IMG/VR virus record: IMGVR_UViG_3300033143_004242
Location: 1-45,849 of that record
Reading direction: 5' to 3' (one strand)
Origin: a virus
Length of the DNA stretch: 45,849 bases
The notes under the pieces were generated by a model, which worked only from the letters and a program-made list of their open reading frames with translations, did not search any database and was not told where the DNA came from. A program made the position numbers and the translations under genes. Of this stretch, positions 1-8,686 are shown one piece after another. Each line of letters opens with the position of its first letter. Positions within the stretch are counted from its first letter, which is position 1.

Positions 1-113
1 TATTAAAAACTATTGTATCGTCAGTTCCATCCGAAAATTCCCATACACCACTAATTCCCCATTCTTTAAACTCCGCCGGTTTTGTTCCTGGAGCTTTTAA
101 AGCATTAAACGGC
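1..113. repeat. Direct terminal repeat, left copy
   Basis: These 113 bases are identical to the last 113 bases of the window. The tail-fibre reading frame continues without a break from position 1 into 45736, so the duplication is most simply the overlap left when a circular or circularly permuted genome was assembled. It lies inside a gene and has no features of a packaging end, so a true 113-bp terminal redundancy is less likely but not excluded. Confidence 0.95.
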
Positions 114-1366
114 AGCCATAAAGATTTCGACATTCCGCCGGTTAATTGGCTATCATTCCCTGTATCATCCGTGAACCAGAGTTCACAGGGTGTTGTGTTC
201 TTTATCCAGAGCTGGCCGTAGGCTGCTGTGTCTGCGTTAGCCGCAGCCTGTTCCTTCAGGCTCATTGTTCCTTCGACTGTTAGTTTTTGATTCGGACTCT
301 CAGTCCCTATACCAACATTACCATTTACAAAAAGATCATCTTCTATCCGTACATCTCCATCCACAAAACTAATAAGATCTAATTGCTCAAGGCTGACATT
401 ATCGAAATAGGCGTTGTCGGTATTAGCAACAGCAAATAATTGCATATAATAATTTATTTGTGTTGAAGGACATTTAATAATTATATCATAAGTATCCCAA
501 TTTCCTGCACCTGCACCTGCTATACTACCAGTATCATAAATAATTCCAACTGTGGTTGATCTCACAGTAATTCTATAATTATCTCCAACATCAGCCCCAG
601 CACTTACTTTAAGTCTATATAATTTGCCCTTTGTTAAAGTTATACCTATTTTTCTTGCTTGCCCGTTTGCTGCTCCAGCCGCAACCTTCAGCCTATTCCC
701 TGTCACACCTCCGGCCTCGGAAGTCAAAACGCCACTATTATAGGGCGTCCAACCAGTCGTATTATCCTGATCATCGTCCGGGTCGGTACAGCATGAGGTT
801 GGAGCTAACTCAGAGCCAACATCAAACTGTATTCTCTCACTTGCAGCACCAAGACCTATCCACTTGTTGCTTCCGACTATGATATTACCGATACCTACTA
901 AGTTCTGACTATTCCAGTTGAAGGCTGCCCCAGCGTGCCCACTCAATGCAGCCAGGACATCAGCCGGAGAGGTAGGTAATGGAGTATTGTCAGCTGAAGC
1001 ATAGAGAAAAGTATCTGCATTAAAGTCTGTTTCCAAAACTGATATGCCAGCAGCTTCCTTTCCGTTAAGTTGAGTTTGAATATCTGAAGTAACTCCGTCT
1101 AAGTATCCCATTTCAGTCTGTGTGACTGAGTTACGCCAGGTGGTAATCTCAGTCTCAGTGAAATACCTATCATCATGAGTATGAGATACTGTAACTGGTA
1201 TCCACACAGCAGCTCCAGCAGTAATGTCTACACAAACGTAGTAAGTATCATTAGTCTCATCTATCCAGAGATCTCCAACTTCATAACCATCATTCTGATC
1301 GTCATTAACAGTAGGAGCTGTAGTCTTGTCTTCGTAGACAGTAACCTCAGCTGGCATAAAAGTCAT
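1..1366 (-). CDS. Tail fibre protein, N-terminal part (continues at 45736 across the contig ends)
   Basis: This is a receptor-binding or tail-fibre type protein. The ATG at 1364-1366 opens a frame that runs off position 1 and continues in frame at 45736 down to the stop at 45396, giving about 568 aa in the circular genome. The N-terminal 50 residues resemble the small beta modules at the start of many phage fibres. Further in, around residues 350-400, is the phrase VGIGTESPNQKLTVEG, a hallmark of modular phage fibre proteins, followed by a glycine- and threonine-rich beta region. The start codon overlaps the stop of the upstream 40-aa membrane protein (ATGA), suggesting translational coupling. 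The exact receptor cannot be told. Confidence 0.85.
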   Translation of the reverse strand, partial: MTFMPAEVTVYEDKTTAPTVNDDQNDGYEVGDLWIDETNDTYYVCVDITAGAAVWIPVTVSHTHDDRYFTETEITTWRNSVTQTEMGYLDGVTSDIQTQLNGKEAAGISVLETDFNADTFLYASADNTPLPTSPADVLAALSGHAGAAFNWNSQNLVGIGNIIVGSNKWIGLGAASERIQFDVGSELAPTSCCTDPDDDQDNTTGWTPYNSGVLTSEAGGVTGNRLKVAAGAANGQARKIGITLTKGKLYRLKVSAGADVGDNYRITVRSTTVGIIYDTGSIAGAGAGNWDTYDIIIKCPSTQINYYMQLFAVANTDNAYFDNVSLEQLDLISFVDGDVRIEDDLFVNGNVGIGTESPNQKLTVEGTMSLKEQAAANADTAAYGQLWIKNTTPCELWFTDDTGNDSQLTGGMSKSLWLPFNALKAPGTKPAEFKEWGISGVWEFSDGTDDTIVFN

Positions 1367-1485
1367 TTTAAAAGCTCCGAAAAAACATACGTCCAGTAGC
1401 CTAACTCAATCCCAAGGAGAAGTCCAAGGAGAAAAGCCAGGACATTAGTCTTTGTAAAAACTGCTTCTGGTAATATCCAAGTCAT
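1363..1485 (-). CDS. Small single-span membrane protein (40 aa)
   Basis: This frame encodes 40 residues. A short polar start precedes a strongly hydrophobic stretch (about residues 15-26, FLLGLLLGIELGYW) and an aromatic, short charged tail, so it probably spans the membrane once. The ATG is preceded by GAGG at a suitable distance and the TGA stop overlaps the tail-fibre ATG, both typical of a real gene in this tightly packed operon. Possible roles include a holin-like or fibre-associated membrane protein, but nothing in the sequence decides between these. Confidence 0.6.
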   Translation of the reverse strand: MTWILPEAVFTKTNVLAFLLGLLLGIELGYWTYVFSELLK

Positions 1486-1492
1486 ACTAACC

Positions 1493-1828
1493 TCATTTCT
1501 GTGTGAACCAAAGAGTAAGCACAATATCATCACTTGTGACAGCTACAGAGAAACGAATAAATTCTCCTGGCTTTAGCCTGAGAGGAATAATATCCCTTCC
1601 ATTACTGTCTGGCCCAGAGGTCTTTGTAGCTCCACTTAGTTTGATTCCATTTGAGACCCAGAACTTTCCACTGATTGAAGTAAGAACCTCAATAGCTACA
1701 GTACCATCTCCAGTGATTTCATACTCAAAAGAGTGAATAGAGAACCTATCCCAAAGATGAACCATACCAGGATTTACCTGTGTATCATCCTTGACAATAG
1801 TCACATTATCGAAGACTGAAGTCCACAT
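1493..1828 (-). CDS. Hypothetical virion-associated beta protein (111 aa)
   Basis: This is an acidic 111-aa protein without signal peptide or membrane segment. Alternating hydrophobic residues and the absence of long helices suggest a beta-sandwich, as in small phage tail or capsid accessory proteins. Its start (1826-1828) abuts the stop of the signal-peptide protein at 1828-2202 and its stop contributes the ribosome-binding site of the following 40-aa gene. The final pattern of a GEF/GES turn, two beta strands and a C-terminal charged end vaguely recalls the 112-aa protein at 2896-3234. I do not recognise a family. Confidence 0.75.
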   Translation of the reverse strand: MWTSVFDNVTIVKDDTQVNPGMVHLWDRFSIHSFEYEITGDGTVAIEVLTSISGKFWVSNGIKLSGATKTSGPDSNGRDIIPLRLKPGEFIRFSVAVTSDDIVLTLWFTQK

Positions 1829-2202
1829 TAGTTAGGAATCTCATCCTTTGTAGACATTACCTTTGGTTGCCTACCGTCCTTGAAATACTTAACCCTTATG
1901 ATTTTGGCCAGCTTCTCGTTCTCGTACCATCTCATTACTATGACATTAATTTCTCCACTCTCATAATAAGTATAGGTATCAAACCGCCTGCGGGTTTCTT
2001 TCTTGCCATCAACAGTCCGATCAAGGGTTTCAGTCCAAGAAGTTTTCTGCTTATCCGCCCTTCTTACGACTGTGATTTTATGGTTTTTCCATTCGAGCTT
2101 GTCAACGACAGGTTCTTTGTCAACAGGCTTTTCAATAGGTTGTGGCCATGCAGGGGCGGTAAATAACAGGATAATTATAATTAGCAGTATTCTTTTCATC
2201 AT
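1828..2202 (-). CDS. Exported hypothetical protein (124 aa)
   Basis: The N terminus is a textbook Sec signal peptide: MMKR, then a run of isoleucines and leucines, then a small-residue/proline region near residues 16-22. The mature part is about 100 aa, lysine-rich and strongly charged with predicted beta strands (YTYYESGEINVIVMRWYENEK). Two adjacent ATG codons are available; the second is slightly better spaced from the GGGGGAA ribosome-binding site. It is the first from the fibre side of three successive signal-peptide proteins. No lipobox is present, so a periplasmic or secreted location is inferred. Confidence 0.75.
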   Translation of the reverse strand: MMKRILLIIIILLFTAPAWPQPIEKPVDKEPVVDKLEWKNHKITVVRRADKQKTSWTETLDRTVDGKKETRRRFDTYTYYESGEINVIVMRWYENEKLAKIIRVKYFKDGRQPKVMSTKDEIPN

Positions 2203-2208
2203 TTCCCC

Positions 2209-2886
2209 CTAATCAGCATCCCGCACAAGGCGGACATACCATACAACCGTTCGTTTTGCATTCCTGGTTACAGTAGAATTGCCAAAGTTTATAATAAAGG
2301 CATTGGCCGTAATGGCCAGGCTGGTAGAAGATGTCCAAAAGTAATCACTAGGTGTCGAGGGGAATGCAGTTGTATTAATGCATGGATTATTCTGGCCTAC
2401 ATCAAGAATTTGTACCAATTCAAAATAATTCGGCACTCGCCAATCATTATGACCCCCCAAGCTATTAGCATTAGCTTCTACAAGAAACTGCCAGATGTTC
2501 TCATCAACATCTATTGACCAATACAACTTCCCATCATTCCCAGGGCCAATATCAGAATCCGGTGTCCTGCTCATCCACATCAAGCCACTTTGGTTGTCTA
2601 TCGTGCAGGCGTTCTCCATAGCTATTGTCTTGGCGTTTATCGTGATATTGGTCGTACCTGCGTATTGGCCTGTGGTTAGTACCGTGTAGTCTCTGGTCAC
2701 GCCTGATTCAAGGTCACCATCGTCATAGGCAGTTGTGCCGGATGTATAGCTGACGGTCTGGCCGGTGACAAGGGGTTGGGCAGGAAAATCATAGTAATAC
2801 TTAGTTACTTGTGGCCTTGCCTCTACTTGAGAATTCAATATAACCACAAAGATTAAGCATAGTAATAGACTAAATATTCGTTTCAT
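2209..2886 (-). CDS. Exported DUF1566 (Lcl C-terminal-like) domain protein
   Basis: This 225-aa protein starts with a Sec signal peptide (MKRIFSLLLCLIFVVIL, cleavage near VEA). The C-terminal two thirds match the DUF1566/Lcl_C pattern: a DNQSGLMWM start, then GGHNDWRVPNYFELVQIL, NPCIN, a Y/FWTSST turn and a closing YVRLVRDAD. The mature protein keeps two cysteines that could form the usual disulfide. DUF1566 folds are related to C-type lectins and are normally bacterial exported proteins, so a phage copy in the fibre region may act at the host surface; that role is inference. A strong GGAGGG site precedes the ATG. Confidence 0.85.
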   Translation of the reverse strand: MKRIFSLLLCLIFVVILNSQVEARPQVTKYYYDFPAQPLVTGQTVSYTSGTTAYDDGDLESGVTRDYTVLTTGQYAGTTNITINAKTIAMENACTIDNQSGLMWMSRTPDSDIGPGNDGKLYWSIDVDENIWQFLVEANANSLGGHNDWRVPNYFELVQILDVGQNNPCINTTAFPSTPSDYFWTSSTSLAITANAFIINFGNSTVTRNAKRTVVWYVRLVRDAD

Positions 2887-2895
2887 TTTTCCCTC

Positions 2896-3234
2896 CTATC
2901 TTTCTACTATAACTTCGACTGTGCAGCCAGAACTAACACACTTGAAGCAAAAGATTGTAGAACCCGAACCTACCTTTAAATCCATAGAGAATGATGACTC
3001 TCCTGGAACTGTAAAATAGTTATCCCCAGGAGACCGAGTAGCTGCAATCAACCAGTCTTGCTCACCTCTTGTCTTAGCAACAAAGGAAGAAATCTTATCC
3101 CCCTCTACCTGAACATGAGTCCAAGTAGATGTATTACCCGCTTTTACAATAGGAGTTTCAATAGTATCCTGAGCAAAAGCCAGACTACCAAAGAACAAAC
3201 TTACTGCACAAATAAAAACTAGTATTCCTTTCAT
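2896..3234 (-). CDS. Exported hypothetical protein (112 aa)
   Basis: This 112-aa protein begins with a Sec signal peptide (MKGILVFICAVSLFFGSLAFAQ, cleavage after AFA). The mature domain of about 90 residues is predicted to be all beta and contains a cysteine pair near the end (CFKCVSSGC, three cysteines in nine residues). The start follows GGAGGAGAAA. Upstream in its leader, between it and the 1011-aa gene, sits one copy of the dispersed 23-bp dyad. It is the first-transcribed member of the three-gene exported cluster. Function unknown. Confidence 0.75.
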   Translation of the reverse strand: MKGILVFICAVSLFFGSLAFAQDTIETPIVKAGNTSTWTHVQVEGDKISSFVAKTRGEQDWLIAATRSPGDNYFTVPGESSFSMDLKVGSGSTIFCFKCVSSGCTVEVIVER

Positions 3235-3264
3235 TTTCTCCTCCAGGTTAAATTATTCACGAGG

Positions 3265-3287
3265 AAAGATTCAATTTTTGAACCTTT
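3265..3287. repeat. Dispersed 23-bp dyad, copy 1
   Basis: Arms AAAGATTCAA and TTGAACCTTT flank a 3-nt TTT spacer, with one mismatch between arms. It lies in the gap between the stop of the 1011-aa gene and the leader of the exported 112-aa gene. Plus-strand flanks (GG before, ATCTC after) resemble those of other copies. Confidence 0.85.
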
Positions 3288-3290
3288 ATC

Positions 3291-6200
3291 TCATTCACCA
3301 CCATGATACTTGATAATACTTTTTGCCAGCCCAGGGAAACCTTCTTTCCGAATTCCTCTGACCATTTGACCAATCTGAAGCCCACCAGGAGCATAGATAA
3401 GACTGCTACGAATAGTAGCCATCATTTGCTTCTTTGCCATCTCCATATCTGAAACTCTAAGTGGAATACCACCTGCAACTACAAGAGTCTTAACTGCATC
3501 ATGAAAGGGCTTCCAAGAAGCTGGAAGATCAAAGTCAAGGGGAAGAGGCCCAGTCCAAACTGTTCTTCTTGCTGTCCCAGGCCCCCATAAAGGCTTAGCC
3601 ATAATATGATAACCTACTGCACTTGAAAGTGTCCAAGCAAGCATTCTATTTGCTGAAGTACTCACATCTCCAGATCGAAACATCCACTTACCAAGAGCAC
3701 TTCCATAGTTCATCCACCAAGTCTGGAATACCATAGCAGTCCTTGTAACTCCACCACCTACCTGAGCGAACAATGGACTATCTGCGGCTCCGTAAAGATA
3801 CTGAGTATCAGCAATTACATCTTTAACCCAAAGAGCTTTAGCTTCTTCCCAAGATTGCCTTGTCCCAATCCGAAGTTGCTCTTCAATCTCTGCCTGAACC
3901 CAACGCTCTCTGCTGCCTAAGTTAAGTTTCTTCTTAAACCTTTCAATTCCCCTTGTCCCCGTCTCAAGCTTACCTCCCTCTCCAATCCGAATATACTTGT
4001 TAAAGAAGTACTCCCACTTGTCAAGTGCTGCTCCACCAGTGACATACCTATTATGCCTATCCGATCCCTTGAACATCCACATAGCATAGTCCCTCATCTT
4101 CTGCATTTGAGGTAGACTAAACTCCTTCTCTCCAACCCTAAGAATCTTTCCAAATTGACTAACTGCAGGACGAAAGAGAAGGTCTGGTGAATACTCTGTA
4201 ATAGCTCCAATATCTCGAATATACTTCCTCGTCTCAGGTTGAAAGGCTCTCCGATAACCTCTTGCAAGCCAATAGAAGTCCTTAATCCCTCCCATATCTG
4301 CAGGAACCATTAGAAATGGCTGGATGTAGTTCCTCATAGCCGAGAAAGGTTTGAATCCAATACCTCCCATATAAATGAGATCATTGACTGTCCAAGCAAG
4401 CCTCATAACTCTACTGTCATCCCAATGAGTACCAAGGAGCCTATTCACCATCCGAGCAACCTTAGCATCTACCTCACTCGCTTGACCAAGCATTCTCTTA
4501 ACGTAGTGGTTACTATAACTCTTCAACTTAGGAGGTAAAGTAGCTATAGCCTCATTCCACTCTGGAAGATGAGGATTAACAAAGACCTCTTTACTTTGAC
4601 TTGTTGCTCGTCTCTCTACTACCCTTCCAAGATCTGAGACAGCTTCTTCAGCGGTTTCCTTTGTTCTGGTTTTAACGAATCCGGCTGTTGCTTTACTCGG
4701 TGGTAGTTTTGTCATTCTTCCAGGTCTGTCAAAAAGCCTTTGTCCATAGTTCTCCAGGTAGTGAGGAAATCCTACCTTAGCTCCTTTACCTCTAAAGGTA
4801 AGAGCTTTAAGAAGTGTCTTTTCAGCTCCAATAGCTTCTTTAGCTTCAAAGTCCAAGAACCAATGAGGATGGTCTTTAGCAAGAGTACGAAACCTACCAA
4901 GGATATTCTCAATTACTCTTACCTTATTCTCAAAACCTAAGTTATTTCCTTCAGCAAGAACTTCAGTAATATAAGAGTCCATCTTCCCAGAAAACCTACT
5001 GGTCAACCTCTCAAGTCCATTGACTCCTTCTGGAGTAAGCCCCCTCAAGTGAAAGAGCTGAGGAATCTTTTCCTTCATAAAATTGGCGTACATATAGTCT
5101 GTCCAAACTGCATAGGACTTAGCAATTCCTTGGATTGTAGGAGAAGTCTGTGAGAACCTTGCTTGAATAGCTACTTGTGGAGCACCACTTCCTTGAGCAT
5201 CATCCATCCATCTTACAAGTTTCCCAGCCTCATCCCACTCAGCTTGACTGTAGCCTGCTCGAAACTCCCCTCGCTTAGTAATCTTCCCAAGTCCTCTATT
5301 TGCCTGGATAAGATGGAATTGCTTGACAGCCATATAAGAAGCTGAATTAGCGTTCCCAAAGGCTTTCTTAATAGGCTTATAAACTCTACTCATAGTATGA
5401 TACATACCTTCCCAAGGCCCAAAGACTTTCCTTATTGGAAGAATATAAGCTCTATTAGTTATGTCTAACTTCCTTAGTACTTTACCCTCATTAAGAAGTG
5501 TATCTAAGAGGACTTTGCTGAAATCCCTTGCTCCGATGGTATCCCAAGTGAGTCTCTCTACTTCCTTCGCCCCGAAGAGTCTCCCCACCTGGACTTTAAA
5601 CAGATCATCTACTTTATAAACTCTATCACTTCCAATGAGAGTTTTAAAATACTTCTTAAACTGCCTCTTAAAGAATTCAAGTTTCTGTACTTCTCTTGAG
5701 GTTGTCCATCGCTCCATAAGTTTCTGAGCGGGTCTCCTCAAATCTCCCATTTTGTTAAAGATTTTCTCTGCATTATGAATAGGAGAATATATCCAACTTC
5801 CAGACCTTCCTACAGGAGCCCAAACATGACTCTTTCCTCTTAGGACTGCCTCTACTTCATCTCCACTAAGCCCATAAGTCTTTGCAAGCCCAGTCCTTGG
5901 AGTAACATATTCAAAGGTTTCAAGCTTCCTCATAAGACCATCAAGTACAGACTTAGGCTCAAGATTAATAGACCTCATTCCAAAAGAAGGAAGTCTACGA
6001 CCAGCAACAGCCAGAGGCTTAAACAACGGCTTGGCGGTAACCTTCAAGCCTTTGCCAATCCAACCAAACGGCAGAAAAACAGCAGCATCAAGACCAAGAT
6101 GGACAACCTTCTGGCCCAAAGAACCAGCAGCAAATTCCTTCCTTCCTGAAGGAAAGAGGAAAGTTGCGAAGGGAACAATGTCAGCTGCAGTACGCAGAGC

Positions 6201-6326
6201 AGCAAAAGTCCCAGGACTCCAAGCAGCAAGCTCCTGTTCAAATCCCTCAAAGGTAGGGCCGATCTCAGGAATAGGAATAGCTTCCCTTAGTACTTTCGGT
6301 GTAGTTCTAATAGGTTCAACTATCAT
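3291..6326 (-). CDS. Large virion/ejection-type protein (1011 aa)
   Basis: This is the largest gene, 1011 aa. The first 150 residues include hydrophobic and glycine-rich stretches (about 40-60 and 75-95), the centre is mostly helical and basic, and residues near 880-960 contain a second hydrophobic, tryptophan-rich zone around VGGGVTRTAMVFQTWW. Length, composition and position between the stabilisation-protein block and the fibre match the large internal or ejection proteins of podoviruses (comparable in place to T7 gp16), but I see no lysozyme or transglycosylase motif. The ATG overlaps the stop of the 511-aa gene (ATGA). Assignment rests on position and size. Confidence 0.7.
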   Translation of the reverse strand: MIVEPIRTTPKVLREAIPIPEIGPTFEGFEQELAAWSPGTFAALRTAADIVPFATFLFPSGRKEFAAGSLGQKVVHLGLDAAVFLPFGWIGKGLKVTAKPLFKPLAVAGRRLPSFGMRSINLEPKSVLDGLMRKLETFEYVTPRTGLAKTYGLSGDEVEAVLRGKSHVWAPVGRSGSWIYSPIHNAEKIFNKMGDLRRPAQKLMERWTTSREVQKLEFFKRQFKKYFKTLIGSDRVYKVDDLFKVQVGRLFGAKEVERLTWDTIGARDFSKVLLDTLLNEGKVLRKLDITNRAYILPIRKVFGPWEGMYHTMSRVYKPIKKAFGNANSASYMAVKQFHLIQANRGLGKITKRGEFRAGYSQAEWDEAGKLVRWMDDAQGSGAPQVAIQARFSQTSPTIQGIAKSYAVWTDYMYANFMKEKIPQLFHLRGLTPEGVNGLERLTSRFSGKMDSYITEVLAEGNNLGFENKVRVIENILGRFRTLAKDHPHWFLDFEAKEAIGAEKTLLKALTFRGKGAKVGFPHYLENYGQRLFDRPGRMTKLPPSKATAGFVKTRTKETAEEAVSDLGRVVERRATSQSKEVFVNPHLPEWNEAIATLPPKLKSYSNHYVKRMLGQASEVDAKVARMVNRLLGTHWDDSRVMRLAWTVNDLIYMGGIGFKPFSAMRNYIQPFLMVPADMGGIKDFYWLARGYRRAFQPETRKYIRDIGAITEYSPDLLFRPAVSQFGKILRVGEKEFSLPQMQKMRDYAMWMFKGSDRHNRYVTGGAALDKWEYFFNKYIRIGEGGKLETGTRGIERFKKKLNLGSRERWVQAEIEEQLRIGTRQSWEEAKALWVKDVIADTQYLYGAADSPLFAQVGGGVTRTAMVFQTWWMNYGSALGKWMFRSGDVSTSANRMLAWTLSSAVGYHIMAKPLWGPGTARRTVWTGPLPLDFDLPASWKPFHDAVKTLVVAGGIPLRVSDMEMAKKQMMATIRSSLIYAPGGLQIGQMVRGIRKEGFPGLAKSIIKYHGGE

Positions 6327-7858
6327 TTTTTAATCCCCTTTACTCCACCTTCTTCCAAAGCGTCTATTTCCTCAGGAGTTAATATGCTTCTGATTCTTTC
6401 TAAAACTGCTTCCTTCTTGAGTGCTGCAGTAAAATCAGATTCCCCAGCAGCAATTAACAGTTCACCTATCTTATCCATAGCACTCTTGAAAAGTCCTCCT
6501 ACTATCGCAGAGTCCTTAACAATTTGCTTACTTGCTACCTTAAGACGTCCTTTAGCAAACTCCCATTCAGTAGGCTGCTTGAGTGTTATATCAGGAACCT
6601 GATCTCCATCTCCAGCTCCAGTGGCTGTCTTAATAGGTGTTCCTTGATTATCCCTTACGATTTTTGTAGCAGAATCTTGGTGGAACTTTCCAACGGCTCC
6701 GTTGGCATCAACAAGGCTTATAACTCTATCTGCAGCCGCCAAGACGATAGCTCCATCCTTTATCTTAATCTCTGTTCCTGGCCACCATGAGGAGACTACA
6801 GTTTCAGGAGTAAGATTAAAAAATACTTTGAAATTAGAATTAGGATAACGATTTTGAAGAAGATCATTAAGTTCATTTACTGTTTTTTCAGCATTAGCTA
6901 CAGCTATATCTGCTTTAGAAATGCCCTTCTTTTTTTCTTCTTTCGTGGGTTCTCTACCTCCATATCTTATAGGAAGATCCTTCAACTTCTCCACAATAAT
7001 TCTCACTGAAGCATTCTTAATATCATCAGTATCCGTATCCAATTCATAGTGAGCAAAAGCATCCCTCAAGTCTCCTGGAACATCTTTGATTGCGGCATCT
7101 GGTCTACCTAAATATTCTTTGTTAATTCTATCTTCTCCAGTCACAAGGTCTTTCCCAGGTTGAATTAGAACACTAATTCCTCCTTCTATCATAGTCTTTG
7201 AAGGCCCAGTAGGTCTAAAGTTCTCATTCATCATTCTTGGAACAGTCCAACCTAACTGCTCTGCCTCCTTAACATCTCCAAGAATAAGACTTTGTTCTCC
7301 GATCATTATTCCTTGAGTCTGTGGGTCTTTGTAGGCTATCTTATCTCCTACTTGAATAAATGTAGGAACCTTAGCCATCTTTTCTCCTACTCCTTCTCCA
7401 TGCATTACCATAGCTCTTCTTACTATTCGCTCTTCTTCTCCAAAACGAAAAGCAGCAATTTGACGATAGTTCTCTGGAATCTCTGGAAGTGGATTCCCTT
7501 CAGCATCCTTAGGAAATTCTGTTTTTGGATACATCTCATCAAACCATCTTCCCTTCTGAGCCATCTCATTGATAGGAGAATGAGCAAGAATCATCTTAGC
7601 AGCAGTTAATTCTGTTGGAGACATTAGATTTGCTAAGGAACCCATCTGTTCTGCGATTACTTTCTTCGAGGCTGGAGAAGCAGTTTTATAAAGATCATTA
7701 AATTTATTTAAGGTAAACTTCATTTGATCAGCAGCAAATCTTCTCTCCCTATCTTTCATCGCTTGCATAGTATTAATATCTCGAAGAGTTTCGCCTGCTC
7801 CAGTACCGAGCCCAAGGCTTCTGCCTGTAGACATAAGTTGTCGAAAGTAATTTATCAT
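6323..7858 (-). CDS. Virion/ejection-type protein (511 aa)
   Basis: This is a 511-aa, mainly helical and charged protein. The N-terminal 100 residues look like amphipathic helices (MQAMKDRERRFAADQMKF); the C terminus is also helical (residues about 450-505). It has no signal peptide or transmembrane segment. It lies directly upstream of, and overlaps by four bases, the 1011-aa gene, an arrangement like the paired internal core proteins of podoviruses. A GGGAG site precedes the ATG at 7856-7858. I do not recognise an enzymatic motif; the virion role is inferred from neighbours. Confidence 0.7.
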   Translation of the reverse strand: MINYFRQLMSTGRSLGLGTGAGETLRDINTMQAMKDRERRFAADQMKFTLNKFNDLYKTASPASKKVIAEQMGSLANLMSPTELTAAKMILAHSPINEMAQKGRWFDEMYPKTEFPKDAEGNPLPEIPENYRQIAAFRFGEEERIVRRAMVMHGEGVGEKMAKVPTFIQVGDKIAYKDPQTQGIMIGEQSLILGDVKEAEQLGWTVPRMMNENFRPTGPSKTMIEGGISVLIQPGKDLVTGEDRINKEYLGRPDAAIKDVPGDLRDAFAHYELDTDTDDIKNASVRIIVEKLKDLPIRYGGREPTKEEKKKGISKADIAVANAEKTVNELNDLLQNRYPNSNFKVFFNLTPETVVSSWWPGTEIKIKDGAIVLAAADRVISLVDANGAVGKFHQDSATKIVRDNQGTPIKTATGAGDGDQVPDITLKQPTEWEFAKGRLKVASKQIVKDSAIVGGLFKSAMDKIGELLIAAGESDFTAALKKEAVLERIRSILTPEEIDALEEGGVKGIKK

Positions 7859-7869
7859 ATTCTACTCCC

Positions 7870-8058
7870 TTATTTATCCAGCCACTTTATAACAGCCTCA
7901 GCTACTGCTTTGTCGAAACACTTTAGTATTGGGATCATAGCAGAGACTGGCCTAGGAAAAACTATTAGATCACTCTCAAGTTTAACTACTGCTAACCCTT
8001 CAAAGCAATTTCTTATTTCATCTATAAGTACTTTAAGTTCAATCTTTTCAATTATCAT
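7870..8058 (-). CDS. Small hypothetical protein (62 aa)
   Basis: This 62-aa frame has one of the strongest ribosome-binding sites in the operon (AGGAGGTGAGGAA before the ATG). The protein is mixed alpha/beta with a repeated I/L/V pattern and ends in an amphipathic helix (AVAEAVIKWLDK). It fills the gap between two virion-type genes with 11 bases to the next start. No family recognised. Confidence 0.65.
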   Translation of the reverse strand: MIIEKIELKVLIDEIRNCFEGLAVVKLESDLIVFPRPVSAMIPILKCFDKAVAEAVIKWLDK

Positions 8059-8081
8059 TTCCTCACCTCCTTTCCTTCTCC

Positions 8082-8684
8082 TTAGAAACCAAAAGGATGC
8101 TGCTCATAGGTTTCCCAACCTTTCCAACCATAGTCTCCATAGGCTTTGCCATAGCCAGTATCAGGAGTGTAACTTGAGAATGAGTCTCCAAAGGCTTCTC
8201 TCCAGTCTTCTCCACCCCAGAAATCACCACCTCCTCTAGGAGTCTCTTGACCTTCTCCCCTAAGCATTCCTCCAAAGAGCTCCTTCTTCCAAGCGTCTTG
8301 CTCTCCCATTAAACCCTTGTAGAATTCAAAGACCTCCCTTTGCTTCGATGTTTCTTGAGCATACTTACTCTTCTCCCAATCAAGAGCAGCCTGAGCTGAT
8401 CTAGTCTGAGCACGAATTTGCCTTCTCCCAAGATTAACATCTCTCCACTTGAGCCATTTCTCGTGCTCCAATCTGGCTTCCCACTGCTCCTTTCCAGCAG
8501 CAAGTGTTGCTTCAAATTGTTCCTGAGCTTGATCAAGACCAGCGTAGAATTGATCCATAGCACTAAGGTACTTTGCACTCTTAAGTGCTTCTCCCCTTAG
8601 TATATTCTCATAGGCTCCTGGCCACCGATAAGATGTCTCCGGAGGCAGAAACATACCTACATCTCCAAGACCTGTTCTTGCCAT
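8082..8684 (-). CDS. Helical virion-type protein with glycine/aromatic tail (200 aa)
   Basis: Residues 30-130 form a long charged helix or coiled coil rich in Gln, Glu and Ala; residues 140-200 are rich in glycine, tryptophan and tyrosine (DTGYGKAYGDYGWKGWETYE). This pairing of coiled coil and flexible tail, and the place just before the large ejection-type proteins, fit a small internal or ejection protein. AGGAGG precedes the ATG. The stop codon lies just before the ribosome-binding site of the 62-aa gene. Function is inferred from position only. Confidence 0.7.
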   Translation of the reverse strand: MARTGLGDVGMFLPPETSYRWPGAYENILRGEALKSAKYLSAMDQFYAGLDQAQEQFEATLAAGKEQWEARLEHEKWLKWRDVNLGRRQIRAQTRSAQAALDWEKSKYAQETSKQREVFEFYKGLMGEQDAWKKELFGGMLRGEGQETPRGGGDFWGGEDWREAFGDSFSSYTPDTGYGKAYGDYGWKGWETYEQHPFGF

Positions 8685-8686
8685 CT

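Noticed and set aside
631-882. Plus-strand ORF of 83 codons
   Set aside because: It is antisense to the tail-fibre gene, with a low-complexity composition and no ribosome-binding site.
6031-6333. Plus-strand ORF of 100 codons
   Set aside because: Shadow of the 1011-aa gene start; no leader and no independent coding signal.
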